A DNA stretch of 64,000 nucleotides from Paramyrothecium sp. XJ0827 (Eukaryota > Ascomycota > Sordariomycetes > Hypocreales > Stachybotryaceae): positions 1,178,001 through 1,242,000 of the forward strand of contig JAJFPB010000001.1 of the NCBI GenBank assembly GCA_020881915.1, in the 5' to 3' direction. The position numbers and the translations under genes are program-made. Positions 32,789 through 44,427 of this stretch are shown in pieces. The first letter of the stretch is position 1. Each line of letters begins with the position of its first letter. The notes beneath the pieces were generated by a model, which saw only the letters and a program-made list of their open reading frames with translations, had not been told where the DNA came from and searched no databases.

Positions 32789-35425
32789 TTACTTCCCATC
32801 GAGCTCCCCGCTTGGCTCCGAATCTGACCCCTCTTCGCTCAGGTTCGGCGAGCTCACTGTGGAGTTCAGACGTTCCAGCAACGACTCTATCATCCCAATC
32901 ATCTTTTGGCTGTATGAGCTACTCTTCCTCGGCCCGTCCCGCGCCCCGTCCAAGGTACGCCCGCACAAGTCCCTCGCTTCCGATATCCTACCCTCCTTCC
33001 TCAGCAATTCGGCGAGGTTATGTGCAGTGACCAGTGCGCCGCCATGGTCCACCCCGTACAGCTCGTGCCACGTTTTCAGGTTGCGCTCGTACAGCTCAAA
33101 CGCCTCTGGTATCGTCTCTTCCTCGTACGTGAGGACCAGAGCCAGGTTGCACTCCTGACTCAGCACATCGGGATGCGTAGGTCCGAAAAGCTCCTTCTTG
33201 TATTCGTAGACTTCACGCAGGAGCGGTCGCGCTTCTGAGATTTTGTTCTGTTCTTCGAGAACGTCCGCGAGGTGGGCGATGCAGTTCAATGTGTCATTGT
33301 GTTTGCGTCCCAGTACGCGCTCGCTCAAAGCCAAAGCTTCGCGCTGCATCGCTTCGGCTCCGGCATAGTCTCCGGTGACGCCGATAGCCGTTGCAAGATC
33401 GCTCAGAGCGTCAATTGTTCTTGGATTCTCGTGGCCCAGGATCTCCCGTCGCATCTCCACAAGCTTCGTGAGCAGAGACACAGCCTCATGCCCATCGCCG
33501 CTGTGTATGAGCGTCCATCCATACAGTCCGGTGCTTTCCATTGTCTCCATATCACTCTCTCCAAGATGCTTTTGACAAATGGTCATCGATTTCTCAAATC
33601 GGACTTGTGCTTCTTTGAAGTCTCCATACCAGATGTATTTGCCCGTAGAGCGTAGGAGTTTTGCCTGGGCCATGTCTGTGTCCTGGTTGGCGGCTTTGAA
33701 CTTGTGCTGTAGCATAACTTCTGCGTGTGGCAGCAGCGACTGGCAAACCCGAAAATCTTCTTCGGTGTGGCTTGAGTGTGCGTTAGGAAATAGCTTCTCG
33801 AGAGCCCGCAAAGCTTGAAGCGCCCAGGCATCCAGGTCAGAAGTCTCCCGCTCTAGCCACCATTTCGTGGCCAATTGAACAAGACGATGTGTGCTGAAGG
33901 TGCTATTGGCGTCATCCACGTCGACGAATGAGAATGCCTTCAGAATGGCAACAGCATCGTCGAAGTCGAAGTCGTCTTCGTCTTCCAACTGCAAGAGGTA
34001 TCCAGGAATGCTTTGGTGTTGAAAGAAAGCTATCAAGCAAAGCATGTCTGCGGCCCTGGGGTTTGACTGACGAATAGATCCAAAGGAAATCATCCATGTT
34101 TTTGCCACTGACTCGAGGGAGCTCGCTTGGCGCCCATGATCAGAAAATTCGTAACTCAGCAGTTTCGCCCTGACAGTATCGTCTTTCCGATACAGCTCAA
34201 GGTATTGCGAGATTGACTTTCGTCTTTTCACCATAAAAGCAACAGCCTGATTTATCGCCAGAGGGATGTCTTCCAAAACATTGAGGAGCTCAAGCACCAA
34301 TGGATCGTTGACTGCAGTTGGCAAACGCCTTTCAATCAGCCTAATGCCCTCTTCCTTCTCCATCCCATGGACCAAAATTGGATTGGATGGAGTAGCGACA
34401 TCGAAAGCGACGTCGCGGTTCCTTGTCGTGAACAAAAGGCAGCCGTGTTGGCATCTCGGGATACACTCGGAAGGCGTCTTGCCAATCCTCATATGTTGCT
34501 TGAAGAATGCATCTTCGTCATCAATATTGTCAATGACCATGAGCCACGGGCTCTCGTGCTGGGTTTCCAGCCAGTTCTTCAGCCGCATAGCTGCGTCGGA
34601 AGTTCCGTTGTCGTGAGTGGCCAGTCCGCACTCCACCGCGATGTGGTTGTACGATTCTTCGAACCGGGCAACGGTGGCAGCGTTCACCCAGAATATCGAG
34701 CATGCATAGTCGACCTTGCGCTTCCGATGGCAATATTCAAGGGCAACTTGGGACTTGCTGATCAATCTTCAGTCAAATGAAACGGACTACGGGATACGAC
34801 GCACAACTCACCCTATGCCACCTAACCCGTACAGTGCCGCCTTGGGTTGGGTTCCCTTTGGGACTGAAAAAGCCGTCTCCATCTCGGCGAAGATGCCATC
34901 TCGGCCTATGAAAGACGGGTTTCTGTCGAATGGTACCAACCACAATGGTGTGCGTCCTTGCGGGGGCTGCTGTGGCTCGACTCTGAGGTTGTGGAAATTG
35001 TCAATGACCTGGTGAAAGGTCAAGGTTGAGACATAACCTTGCAATGATTCAGCAACCTGGTCGACCTTTTTGTCGTAATGCAGGCTTTTGAGAGCCTTTA
35101 CTTTGCGATCCCACGAGGACGAGTCTGCTGCGGGCAGGGCCTTCTCCAGAATGTCTTGCAGCAACTCTATGTCGGCCATGCAGCCGTTCACGACGGGTAC
35201 GAGGGCATCTTGGGTTTCCCGGTCAACCTTTCCAGCTGCGATGCTCTTCTCGATTCTCCTTAAGCCATCGATTATCATGGGGAGAACCGTCTTTATCTGC
35301 CGGAACGCTTTGGGCGCACTGTCGACGGCACCGCTAAAGTCGGCGAGGCGCTGCGTGACTTCTGCGCCAAAGTGAATAAGCTGCAGAATCGAGGCGGCCA
35401 AGCCGATGACGGAGACGGGGTCCAT
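32789..35425 (-). CDS. second NLR: HeLo/SesA-like N-terminus, NB-ARC, TPR repeats, 860 aa
   Basis: Exons 34812-35425 and 32789-34757 with a 54-nt intron again inside the P-loop. Residues 1-135 form a helical N-terminal domain starting DPVSVIGLAASILQLIHFGA, with the pattern of the HeLo-like/SesA class of fungal STAND proteins. A linker, WLVPFDRNPSFIGRD, leads to the NB-ARC: ALYGLGGIGKSQVALEY (Walker A), SPWLMVIDNIDDED (Walker B), GCLLFTTRNRDV, and LEDIPLAINQAVAFM. Winged-helix-type sequence follows (LCLIAFFQHQSIPGYLL). The last 330 residues hold TPR units of about 42 residues (LGRKHNDTLNCIAHLADVLEEQ and similar), then an acidic Ser/Glu tail. It is expected to be a cytosolic receptor whose own N-terminal domain acts as membrane-targeting or signalling effector. 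The ligand is unknown. Confidence 0.88.
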
Positions 35426-36098
35426 GCCCGGGGTCGTGGTCTGATGGGAGGCTGCCGAGATGCCTTGGGTCTAACAAGACGGAGGAGCATTGCGATCGAC
35501 TGCTCGAAGCGGGGTCTGCCATCTGGGTGATGACGGTGGGGGCAGCTGAGATGCCACAGCCGCGCGAATATTCGGGACATCGTAGGTGGTGTCAGAAGCT
35601 ATTTTCCGGACACCAACTCATTTTGTTTCTTAAACTAGATTCTCCAGACTCATTTTTGGCATTCTAAGTCGTACCGCTGCCAGGGCTCGTGTTGGTCATT
35701 ATAAACAACGGCACAATAAGAGGTGGGTTGAGATAACCGCCTGTGTCAGCAACGCCATTTTCGTCTTCTTGTTGAACATCAGCACGATATCAATGCTTCT
35801 CCATATCATCCATGAGATCTAACCATTGCTTATTTCATTTACGGAGTCATCCTTTGCTGTCAAAGCTTGAATTCTCATTTGGTTTAGCAGGATTATAAAC
35901 CGGGCACTAAAAATGTCAAAATGTCCTGTACAGGGTGCCACTAGCCTCTTCTGTTGGATGCTACCTCGAGCAAAGCTTTGGCTATAAATGCTGCACTGCC
36001 AGTCTCAATCGAATAAATGTCTTCACCGCAATGTTGCAATCAGCGGAGTCGTCACGTATTTCTCAATTCGTCCAATTCTCTACATCCAAACCGCAATT
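35426..36098. other. intergenic, divergent promoters
   Basis: Holds the upstream regions of the second NLR (leftward) and the ACT-domain gene (rightward). Apart from the TATA box at 35983 nothing specific is seen. Confidence 0.5.
35983..35989 (+). promoter_or_regulatory. TATA box of the ACT-domain gene
   Basis: TATAAAT lies 116 bp upstream of the ATG at 36099. Confidence 0.45.
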
Positions 36099-36533
36099 AT
36101 GTCCGTCATGACAGATCCCGGCGAGACGTCGCTCAATACGCTTCTCGCAACCATGACGACGACGCTCCACCGTACCACCTACGTCTTCACCACCATCCGT
36201 GACGAGGCCAAGCTGCCGCCGCTTTCCCAGATGCAGCTCTTTTTCCGCGAATCCGAGGGTCTGACGGCGATAGTCAGCCTGGAGTACGCCCGAGCGCAGA
36301 ATCTCGATTACTTCTTTCCATGCAAGATGATCTCGCTCAATGTGACGTCGAGCCTAGAGGCCGTTGGGTTTCTGGCCGTGTTGACTACCGAGTTGGCGAA
36401 AAGGAAGATGGGCGTCAATCCCGTCAGTGCCTTTTACCACGACCATCTCTTCATTCCTGAGGGCAGGGAGGAAGAGGCCGTTGCGATCCTGGACGAGCTG
36501 GCCAAGCGCAAAGCGGAGGAGATCAAGCAGTGA
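36099..36533 (+). CDS. ACT-domain protein, 144 aa
   Basis: Intronless. The start is the ATG giving MSVMTDPGETSLNTLL. The two-part pattern is YVFTTIRDEAKLPP...ESEGLTAIV in the first half and FPCKMISLNVTSSLEAVGFLA...VSAFYHDHLFIP in the second. This is the paired ACT-type fold of the small DUF2241/ACT_7 proteins. Such proteins are cytosolic and bind amino acids or act as regulatory partners; no catalytic residue is expected. It converges on the proline-biosynthesis gene with only 130 bp between stop codons, which is suggestive but not proof of a link. Confidence 0.8.
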   Translation: MSVMTDPGETSLNTLLATMTTTLHRTTYVFTTIRDEAKLPPLSQMQLFFRESEGLTAIVSLEYARAQNLDYFFPCKMISLNVTSSLEAVGFLAVLTTELAKRKMGVNPVSAFYHDHLFIPEGREEEAVAILDELAKRKAEEIKQ

Positions 36534-36663
36534 TGCATGTGTCGCGGTTGTTCATGGGCAGATTTCGAGCTTTGTTGATTCTATATACGCTTTTCCTCCA
36601 TGGTCTCCATGAGATCCCTCCCCTATTTTGGTTCGCAATCATTGCCCCCAACTCTTCAATCAA

Positions 36664-37576
36664 TTATAGCTTAGACAGCTCGATGGAGCGGTTTGTCGCC
36701 GCCTTGACCGACTCGTCCACAATCTTGTCAAAATCGAGCGATGCAAACTTTTGCAGCGCCGCGTGTGTCGTGCCGTTGGGGCTGGTAACGTTCTGGCGGA
36801 GCTGGCCGGGGGACTCGGTCGACTCGACGAGCATCTTGCCGGCGCCAAGGCACGTCTGCTTGGCGAGACGGGCGGCCTGCTCCTCGGGGAGGCCTAAGGC
36901 GGTGGCGCTGGCGATGAGGTGCTCGACCATGTTGAAGAAGTAGGCGGGGCCGGAGCCTAATGAATAGTCAGTCAATGCCACATTTTCACGCTGTAATCTT
37001 TGTCCGCGCATTGGCACTCTTACCCGAAAGACCAGTCACGACATCCAGGAGACCCTCCTTGTGCACCCACTCGGTAGCTTTGCTGACGCTGGCCATCAGT
37101 GCCGTCACCAACTCCTTCTCCTCCTGCGTGACATCCGAGCCGGCGAACAGACCGGAAGCACCTTCGCCGACCAGCGCCGGTGTGTTGGGCATGACCCTAA
37201 CCACGTGCGCGGTACGTCCGTCCTTAGTCTTGGACCATCCCACAATGCTCTCCAGTGTAACACCGGCCGCGACAGACACGACGACGGGCAGAGACTGACG
37301 TCCCGCCCAGGCGGCGCCCAGCTCCTCGCACACGGGGCGCGTGACCTGGGGCTTGACGGCGAGTATGACGACGTTGGCGTCCTGTGCGGCGTCCGTGTTG
37401 GAGGTGGTCGTGGGGATGCCCTGCGCGTCGAGCTTGCCGCGGTTGACCTCCCAGGGCTCCGAGACGATGACGTTGGTCTTGGGGATGCCCTTGGCGATGA
37501 GGCCGGAGATGATGGCCGAGGCCATGTTGCCTCCGCCAATGAAGGCGATCTTGCTGTCCTTGAGTGCGGAAGTCAT
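36664..37576 (-). CDS. pyrroline-5-carboxylate reductase, 281 aa
   Basis: Two exons, 37024-37576 and 36664-36956, with a 67-nt intron (GTAAGA...TTAG). The N-terminal Rossmann motif is IAFIGGGNMASAIISGL, followed by VILAVKPQV, VSVAAGVTLESI and VVRVMPNTPALVGEG. The C-terminal dimerisation domain carries the family signature LSGSGPAYFFNMVEHL and ends with SPNGTTHAALQKF. The length is normal for the enzyme. It catalyses the last step of proline synthesis, NAD(P)H-dependent reduction of pyrroline-5-carboxylate to proline, in the cytosol. The gene is housekeeping in type, unlike its neighbours to the left, so the accessory character of the region is not continuous. Confidence 0.93.
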
Positions 37577-38148
37577 TGTGTACGAGGATCGGAGTTTAGA
37601 AACGACGAAGAAGGTACACGAGGGACCAGCCAAGATAAAAAGTGTCCAGTGGGATGGTTACCATCGGGTTTGCCAAAGCGAGATCGGCGCCCGTCAGTTT
37701 GCTTATCGGGCTTATCTCATGGCGGGGGAGGGGTAATTTCCCCTCGTAGGGCGTAGCTACCCTGCAGCTTGACTGTCAGTTCGGCAATTTGGTGTTAGAG
37801 ATGGATGAGCTTCTTGAATTTCGGAATTGAATTGATTTATCATGTTTAAATGCACTATAGCACGATACGAATCATTGATAGAGGAGAAATTGAGTGCTAA
37901 TAAAAGGTTGGTATTTCATTCCACCATCAATGCAACAAGTGTAATGAGTAAGACACATCTGGAACTCCGTCCATAAGCTGCATTCGAGCTGCAGGTCTTT
38001 ATGCCAACTCCGGAAACGCCTCCAGACCCTGAACGCCAAGCTCCTAAAAGTAGAGTGGGATATAGTAATAGATGCCAAACATGGAAGTACTACCTAGCAA
38101 TTATGCAGGCTGACTTCATAGGAAACCCAAATCTCATAACGGCTACGC
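37577..38148. other. intergenic, nothing recognised
   Basis: Promoter side of the reductase gene and 3' flank of the next gene. No repeat or small gene supported. Confidence 0.55.
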
Positions 38149-38886
38149 TCAAGTCGTGATCATGACAATCTTGTTGTCGTACTTTGAGTTCCTGTTCAGC
38201 ACCAGGTTGTCTGCGATCCACTTGCCCGAATCTTCCCTGGAGATGAAGTAGCCAATCTCGCAGCTCTCGCGGCCCGTCTTGGGGTCTTCCACGCCGACGC
38301 GAACCGTCTTGGTCGTCTCGCCGTCGTAGAGCAGACTCATCCGCACAACAGTGAAGTCCTCGCCGCTCTCACTCAGGCGCTCTTCCATCTCGCCCTTGTC
38401 CTCATGGGGCACCTTGAGAAGGACATGGTAAAGGGGGATCATGGCGAGCGGCACGTCGCGGCCGAACTTTGACATGCCTGTGGTGCTGCAGGCGATGACG
38501 TGCGGCCGGCCGGTGATGCCCTCGCTCCGCAACTTGGAGATGGCACCGAGAACGACGGCGATGCCTTCGCGACAGACGAGCGGGTCATCGACCGTCAGCT
38601 TGGAGAGGATGGGCGAGGCGCCGACGGAGAAGACGACCGTGTCTACGAGACGGCCGTCAATAACAAGGCATTGAGAGACAACGGAAGCGTCGCGGATGTT
38701 GCCTTGCTTGATCTCGAGGTTGGCAGAGAGCTCGGTAGGAATGAGGGCCTTGAGCTTGTCGGCTGTGCGGCAGAGGGCAACGCATCGATTGCCGGCAGCG
38801 AGGTTGTGCTTGAGGGCTGAGAGGCCGACGCCGCCGGTGGCACCAAAGAAGGCGATGCGCTTTTGCTGTTGTTGGCCTGAAGCCAT
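38149..38886 (-). CDS. NAD(P)-binding atypical SDR (NmrA-like), 245 aa
   Basis: Intronless from ATG 38886. The N-terminus has the nucleotide-binding glycine motif IAFFGATGGVGLSAL, then VALCRTADKL and a typical QGNIRD turn. The catalytic Tyr-x3-Lys of classical SDRs is not obvious. The C-terminal part has YHVLLKVPHEDKGEMEERL and SGEDFTVVRMSLLYDG, as in fungal NAD(P)-binding-domain proteins of the atypical SDR group. It is cytosolic, and either a redox-sensing regulator or an oxidoreductase; the substrate cannot be assigned. Confidence 0.8.
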   Translation of the reverse strand: MASGQQQQKRIAFFGATGGVGLSALKHNLAAGNRCVALCRTADKLKALIPTELSANLEIKQGNIRDASVVSQCLVIDGRLVDTVVFSVGASPILSKLTVDDPLVCREGIAVVLGAISKLRSEGITGRPHVIACSTTGMSKFGRDVPLAMIPLYHVLLKVPHEDKGEMEERLSESGEDFTVVRMSLLYDGETTKTVRVGVEDPKTGRESCEIGYFISREDSGKWIADNLVLNRNSKYDNKIVMITT

Positions 38887-39599
38887 TTCAACTGGTTGTC
38901 TTACTATTTAGGATTGTGATCTTTTAGAATGAGAGGATATGTGGTAGAGTGGTATATGGGATTGTGCGATTGATGCGCTTGGTCCTACCTCAACTCAGGC
39001 CTTCAAAGGCTGCCTACCTTATTTATCTTTGCACCCACGGCATGCTGCATAGGCTTCAGGTCGCTCATTTCTCGCAAGCTTCCCCCTTAGCCTGTCCATC
39101 AGGCCGGAGAGCACCCAAAACGCGGCTGCAGGGCTGCCGAGAAGGGTGCGAAGGATGCGATATCCGGAGGGCTAGCTTGGACTAGCCTTTGGGCGTTGTC
39201 GGAATGGGGACTAGGCTCGCCATTTTCTCGGTCATGCAGGGAATGTTGATGCAGTGACAAAGCCGTTATGAACCGTCTTTTCTGGTAGTGCCAGGATACT
39301 GTTAGCTTGAGCCACATGGTCCGGCTTACCAATGGACGGACGACTCTCGCTCTCAGCTCTGCTTGGTCTTGGCATAGACTTTCGTTTAAGTTGAGAGCCA
39401 GCATCCATTTGTCTCGTGATATTCTATAGCTTCAAAGTAAGAGGGCACTGTTCCTGCCCTTATGGAGCTGGTGAATGGAGCTGGTGACTGGAGCGCAGCT
39501 TGTCTGCGTCGGTTACATAAATGGCACACATACACCCCCAGCTCCCAATGAGCTTATCAGCGGCTGCTCCATGGTTCATGAGACTCACCTCGATCGAGA
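38887..39599. other. intergenic, nothing recognised
   Basis: No supported gene, repeat or RNA. Confidence 0.5.
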
Positions 39600-40238
39600 A
39601 TGGCACGAATCCTTCGTATTTTCGTACTGCTGGCCTTTTTCCTTCCCATCTTTGCTGCACCAAAGCCGGGATGCGACCAGCCTCCGTACAGGGTGTTTCT
39701 CCCATCGTCCAATTACCCCCCGGCGGTGAGCTACTGCTCACGAGTCTACCCATTTCCAGCGGTCTCGGTCACGGAGTTTGCTGCGACACGCACGGTGACG
39801 AGAACCAACTACTTACGTTGAAGTTACGGTCAAGACGAAGACTGTCACCTCCGGAACGGTTCAGCCTCGAGCCGACGATAACGCCGCTGCACTAGCCAAG
39901 CTCAAGCGCAACGGGGCAAACATTGTCTCTGCGGTCTGCTCGTGCGTCCAAACACCTCGGACTGCGACTGTGTGTACTTTTAAGTATCACTTGCCCGAGC
40001 TGTGCTGAAAGAAGTGTAGGTCACCATCAGACGCACCGCCGTAACGACGATTCAAGTCGCGAGAACATCAACGAAGACCTTAACAGACATAAAAACAATC
40101 GCCGTGGGATGCAAGCCGGACGGGGAGCCTTGCACGCTCGAACGCCCAGACCTCTGCTGCAGCTTGGGATGTGTCGTCAACCCATTCCCTGAAAATGGGC
40201 CCTTTGCTTACTGCGTTGATTTCAACAACCCGATATGA
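39600..40238 (+). pseudogene. secreted Thr/Val-rich protein with C-terminal knottin-like cysteine cluster, frameshifted
   Basis: The N-terminus is a good signal peptide (MARILRIFVLLAFFLPIFAA). The frame stops at 39821 within a Thr-rich segment (AATRTVTRTN), but one base out of frame the same kind of sequence continues at once (VEVTVKTKTVTSGTVQPRAD). It runs to a splice donor near 39971 (GTGTGT) and resumes after GTGTAG at about 40020 (VTIRRTAVTTIQVA). It ends in a compact cysteine cluster, GCKPDGEPCT...DLCCSLGCV...AYCV, reminiscent of inhibitor-cystine-knot or small chitin-binding folds. The coding signal on both sides of the shift indicates a single-base insertion near 39813, or a sequencing error. 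If intact it would be a secreted effector-like or wall protein of unknown function. Confidence 0.55.
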
Positions 40239-40840
40239 ATTTGATAAACATGCGACGCCTGCGCCCGTTTGTGTGCTCTCCCATGTCTGGGGGATATGCT
40301 GCTATGGGGGATGGTGCCTCTGTAACTATCGAAGCCGCGTATCGACTCGGAAAGTTCCAAGGTGAAAAATGCTCGAATGATGCACAGAGGACGTCCTTCT
40401 ACTTTCAACGGATCTTCGCATGACATGCTCTTGTGTGTGCAATTCAACGGATACCTTGTTATTCTGAAGTCAAAGTATAAGCGAAGGTGAGTTATGCTGG
40501 TGGTATTTGCGACGGTCTTCGTTGTGAAAAAATGACCCTGCGGCACAGGCGCACCTCTAGCACTTGAATAACCGACTAACTTATAGTCTAGGTGCCTAGT
40601 GCCCCCAAGCGATGGGAAACAGGGGCAACTGACAGCGCAGGCCAGGCCGTCGCACGCGTGGCTTGTCTGTGCCACGCGGCGGGGGAAACGCAGCTGCCTG
40701 ATTCGCTAGCGTCGACAATCCAGCGTCCATTCGCCAGCACGATGGAATCCATCAATGTCAGCCTTTCACAAGCACGAAACCTCCTCAGTTTCATTTCCTG
40801 CTCGCCTCGGATACTGTTGTTATAACCGCCTCACCCTTGA
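40239..40840. other. intergenic, promoter of the Zn2Cys6 gene
   Basis: No gene supported. The minus-strand frame at 40208-40675 shows no domain. Confidence 0.5.
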
Positions 40841-43829
40841 ATGACTAGCGAACAGGCCGAAACCAACCCGCCGAGCCATTTACGCCGAAAGCCTCCTCGC
40901 TGCCTCTCTTTGCACGGCAAGCCCCCGTTTGAGCGCCATCTCGCATTCACCCAGCAAACGGCCATGTCGTCGTCTCCGCCAACCATAACTGTAACAGGTG
41001 CACAACCTTACGGGGCCTCTCATACCGCCATGTCACAACCATCGGCGGCTCCAAGCAACCCTGCCACGCCAAATTCAGGCACAAACGTCGAGGGGGCAGC
41101 CTCACCCGGGGCCGGCGCGGCTTCAGCTGCTCCGTCCGTCATGCCGCGCAGCTGTGTCGTTTGCCGATCCCGCAAGGTCCGCTGTAGTCGAGAGTCGCCC
41201 TGCTCAAACTGCCGCCGCGCTGGCATCCCTTGTATCTTTCCGTCTAATGACCGTCCACCCCGGTGGGCCCGGCGGCTTGATCGTTCTGGCTTCCCCGCCG
41301 CTGTCGCCGCTGCTGCCGCGGCGGGCACCACAGGAGCCAATGCTGGAGGCCGTACTGTTGCTGCCCCTGCTGCTGCGCAAGTCATGGAACGTGTTCACAA
41401 CCTCGAGAACCTTGTCAAGGAGTTGAGAGGGCAGTTGGACCAGGCAAATGCTGCCGCAGCTTCGGCCACCGCCACGTCGGCCACAACCTACTCTGTCGGC
41501 GGCTCTTCCACCGCCGTGACGTCTCCTGGTAGCACGAGTAACTCAGAAGGGCCTTCGGCTGGCGCCTCATCGAACATGCAGGAGCAGTTTGGCCGGCTAG
41601 TGGTGAGCGATGACAAGCAGAGCCTCTACGTGAGCAGTGGTTTCTGGTCACGTGTCAACGACGAGGTAAGCTCATGTGTTTGAGGCTGACAGCGCGGCAA
41701 GAGCTGACTGAACTTAGCTGGATGCACTCAAGACGGAAACTCAAGGTCTTGCTGCCGAAGACTCCGACTTCTCCGAAGATGAGCTGTCTGCTGGCAGGTC
41801 GCCGTCCTTGTCGGAGTATGAACGCACCCCTTCAGAACGACATGCCTTCGTCTTCCGTCACAATCTCGGTGGCGCCGTAACTGACTCCAGCACATTTCAG
41901 CCGCTGCCGTTTCAAGTGTCTTTCCTCGTTGACATATTTGCTGAGAACGTGAACACAATTGTGCAGGTTGTCCATATGCCCACCATCCGTAAATTGGTTC
42001 GGACGTTGCGAGCCAGCAGTCCCACAGGTCTGAAACCGACGGAAGAAGCGTTAATGTTCTCCATCTACTATTCAGCCGTCGCAGCGATGGAAGAAGACGA
42101 CGTGCGTATTCTCACCAACGGCACATTTATGGAACCAGCTGACATGAATTCCTGTCAGATTCTGACCAACTTTGGCACCAGCAAGGCGGAGCTAAGTCTG
42201 AAATATCGCCTTGGCTTTGAACATGCTTTAGCGAAAGCCGACTTCCTCCACGTCTCCGACATTGTTATTGTGCAAGCTCTGTGCAGCTTTTTGATGGTAG
42301 GACGCCGGCACGACAGCCCTAGTTTCATCTGGATGATGACCGGCTTGGCTATTCGCATGGCTCAAGCTCTCGGCATGCACCGTGATCCGGCACGCTTCGA
42401 TAATCTCACACCTTACGAGGTGGAGATACGTCGGCGAGTGTGGTGGGTGTTGTGCGTTCTCGACACGCGATCATCCGAAGATCAAAGAGCAGACCTGACC
42501 ATAGCGCCTGGAAGCTTCGACACGAAAATTCCTTTGAACCTCAACGACTCGGACATTGATCCCGAATCGGATCAAACGCCCGTAGAACGCGAAGGTGTCA
42601 CAGACATGACATGGGCCCGCATCTCCTTCGATCTATGCGAGATCATACAGCGCATCGTGGAACTTGGGAAGAAGGGGGAAGGGTCAGATCTCGAAGAACA
42701 AACCCGTCTCCTAAACGACATGCAAGAGAGCCTCCAGCGCGCTTACAGTGATAATGCCTCGGAGAAAGGAAGCATTACCTACTGGGCCTGGATTGTTGTT
42801 GTGCGCATCACAGTAGCCAAGATGACGCTCATCACCCACCTTCCCGTGCTCTTTTCCTCGCCTAACGACAACTTCTCGGAGGAGGTGAGGAACAAACTAC
42901 TTATAACAGCCATTGAGCTTGCAGAGCATAACCATGCCCTCAATGCTGAGCCACGGTTTCGCCAATGGCGTTGGATCTTACAGACTTACAGTCACTGGCA
43001 CGCCATCATCTACCTGTTCATAGAAATGTCCCGGCGCCCATGGTCATCCATCGTCGAGCGCGCGTGGGTGGCCTTGCAAAGCCCTTATGCAATTCCGATG
43101 CATCAGTTTAGCATCGACAAGAACTTGCGAGTCTGGCTACCGCTGCGAAAGCTGATGGGCAAGGTAAAGAGGCACCGCGAGGCAGAACTGGAAAGACTGA
43201 GGTCTGACCAGTGGGCCGCGCGAAATCTGGAAGCTGAGGATGGAAATCTTGCTGTTCCGAGGACTGCTGGGCCTGTGACCGCCCAAGATGCTGTGCTTGC
43301 ATTTCGCGCACGATGGCGGAAACTGGTTCAACTCCAGGACCCAGTTGCGGAAATAGGTCAGCAAATGGATCCATCCTCTCATATCTCTCAGTCCTGGGTT
43401 CCTAATCAGACCGGCCCAGCCTACAAACCACAAACGACTGGACAAAGCAAAGGCGATGCGAGTGTTGGCCAAGGCCTTGGTAATGAACCAACTTATCTTC
43501 TTATGGGTCAGGATATAGCGAACCTGGGTGCTGGCCAGGCTTTCGGCACACCTTACCAATTCAACAACGCGCTCGGACTCGCTCAGGGCGTACCCGCAAG
43601 CATTAACCCAGTGTCCACAGCCATACCTTCAGGCGACGACCAAGCTACGGGCTTGGGTGTGCTTGACTGGCTGTGGGCCGATGCGGACCCGGCTTCTGGT
43701 GCATTTTCTCAAGTCAACGTTGGCGACATCAACATGGACCTGGACCTGGAGGGAGAAGTGGACTGGTCGCAATGGGTCGAGTCGGCTCAGGGGATGGAGA
43801 TGGATCTGGGGAAAGGAGGGCCAGCGTGA
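40841..43829 (+). CDS. Zn(II)2Cys6 fungal transcription factor with Fungal_trans domain, 978 aa
   Basis: Exons 40841-41665 and 41718-43829 with a 52-nt intron (GTAAGC...TTAG). The first ATG gives 978 aa; a second at 40964 (MSSSPPTITVTGAQ, better context) would remove 41 non-conserved residues and may be the true start. A Ser/Pro/Ala-rich lead precedes the binuclear zinc cluster, C-x2-C-x6-C-x5-C-x2-C-x6-C (about residues 105-132, beginning RSCVVCRSRKVRC). A short coiled coil follows (VHNLENLVKELRGQLDQA). The large middle part is the Fungal_trans region, with FIWMMTGLAIRMAQALGMHRDP and RRRVWWVLCVLDTRSS. The C-terminus is acidic and Gly/Asp-rich, probably activating. It is a nuclear regulator; targets are unknown. 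Confidence 0.92.
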
Positions 43830-44427
43830 GATGATCTCATGGGCATTTGAACGCCTCCCCATCTTTTGGAAATCCCAGCGCGTGTGAAGACAGACCACGT
43901 GCTTACAGCTCTGCTGCTTGTGGATTGTGACGCCGGGTGACCGTAGTACATCGAGCAATTTCACCAGATGAACTCTGTCTCTGCACTCAAGGTCTTCATT
44001 GGACTGACCTTGGATTGCGAGATTTGTAGCTTTTTGGGAAACTACAGCAGGTGACAAGACGGAGCAATGCAGCTTGGGCCTGATTCTATCTCACTAACCG
44101 AGCTGCCTGCTCCTCACACCTGCGCAACACACCCTTACACAACCGTCAACTGCACGTTGCACTTTGCAGACAGTGACCTCCGAACCACTGCCTGTCATTC
44201 GCAGCGCCGCATCAACCGCGCTTTTCCCATATTATGCTGCGGCGACGTAAGACGATTGCTTCCTGCTTCCGCTGATCGTTTTTAACCCAAGTTCGCCAGT
44301 CAGTAGTAGGGCCTGGGCACTGCTTCCACTCCAACCTCCTTCGGAACGCCACGAGCTGCACGCGCAACCGAGTAGGCTCTCACCGAACTTTGAGTCGCTT
44401 GTGCAAGAATTACTTGAAAGCGACGAG
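43830..44427. other. intergenic; open frame without ATG runs into the next gene
   Basis: From 44251 the frame of the next gene is open without an ATG, so an upstream spliced start is possible, but no donor/acceptor pair I tested closes the frame. Confidence 0.4.

Noticed and set aside
37061..37756. 231-aa plus-strand frame over the reductase gene
   Set aside because: Antisense shadow of the GC-rich pyrroline-5-carboxylate reductase exon; Gly/Asp-rich without a motif.
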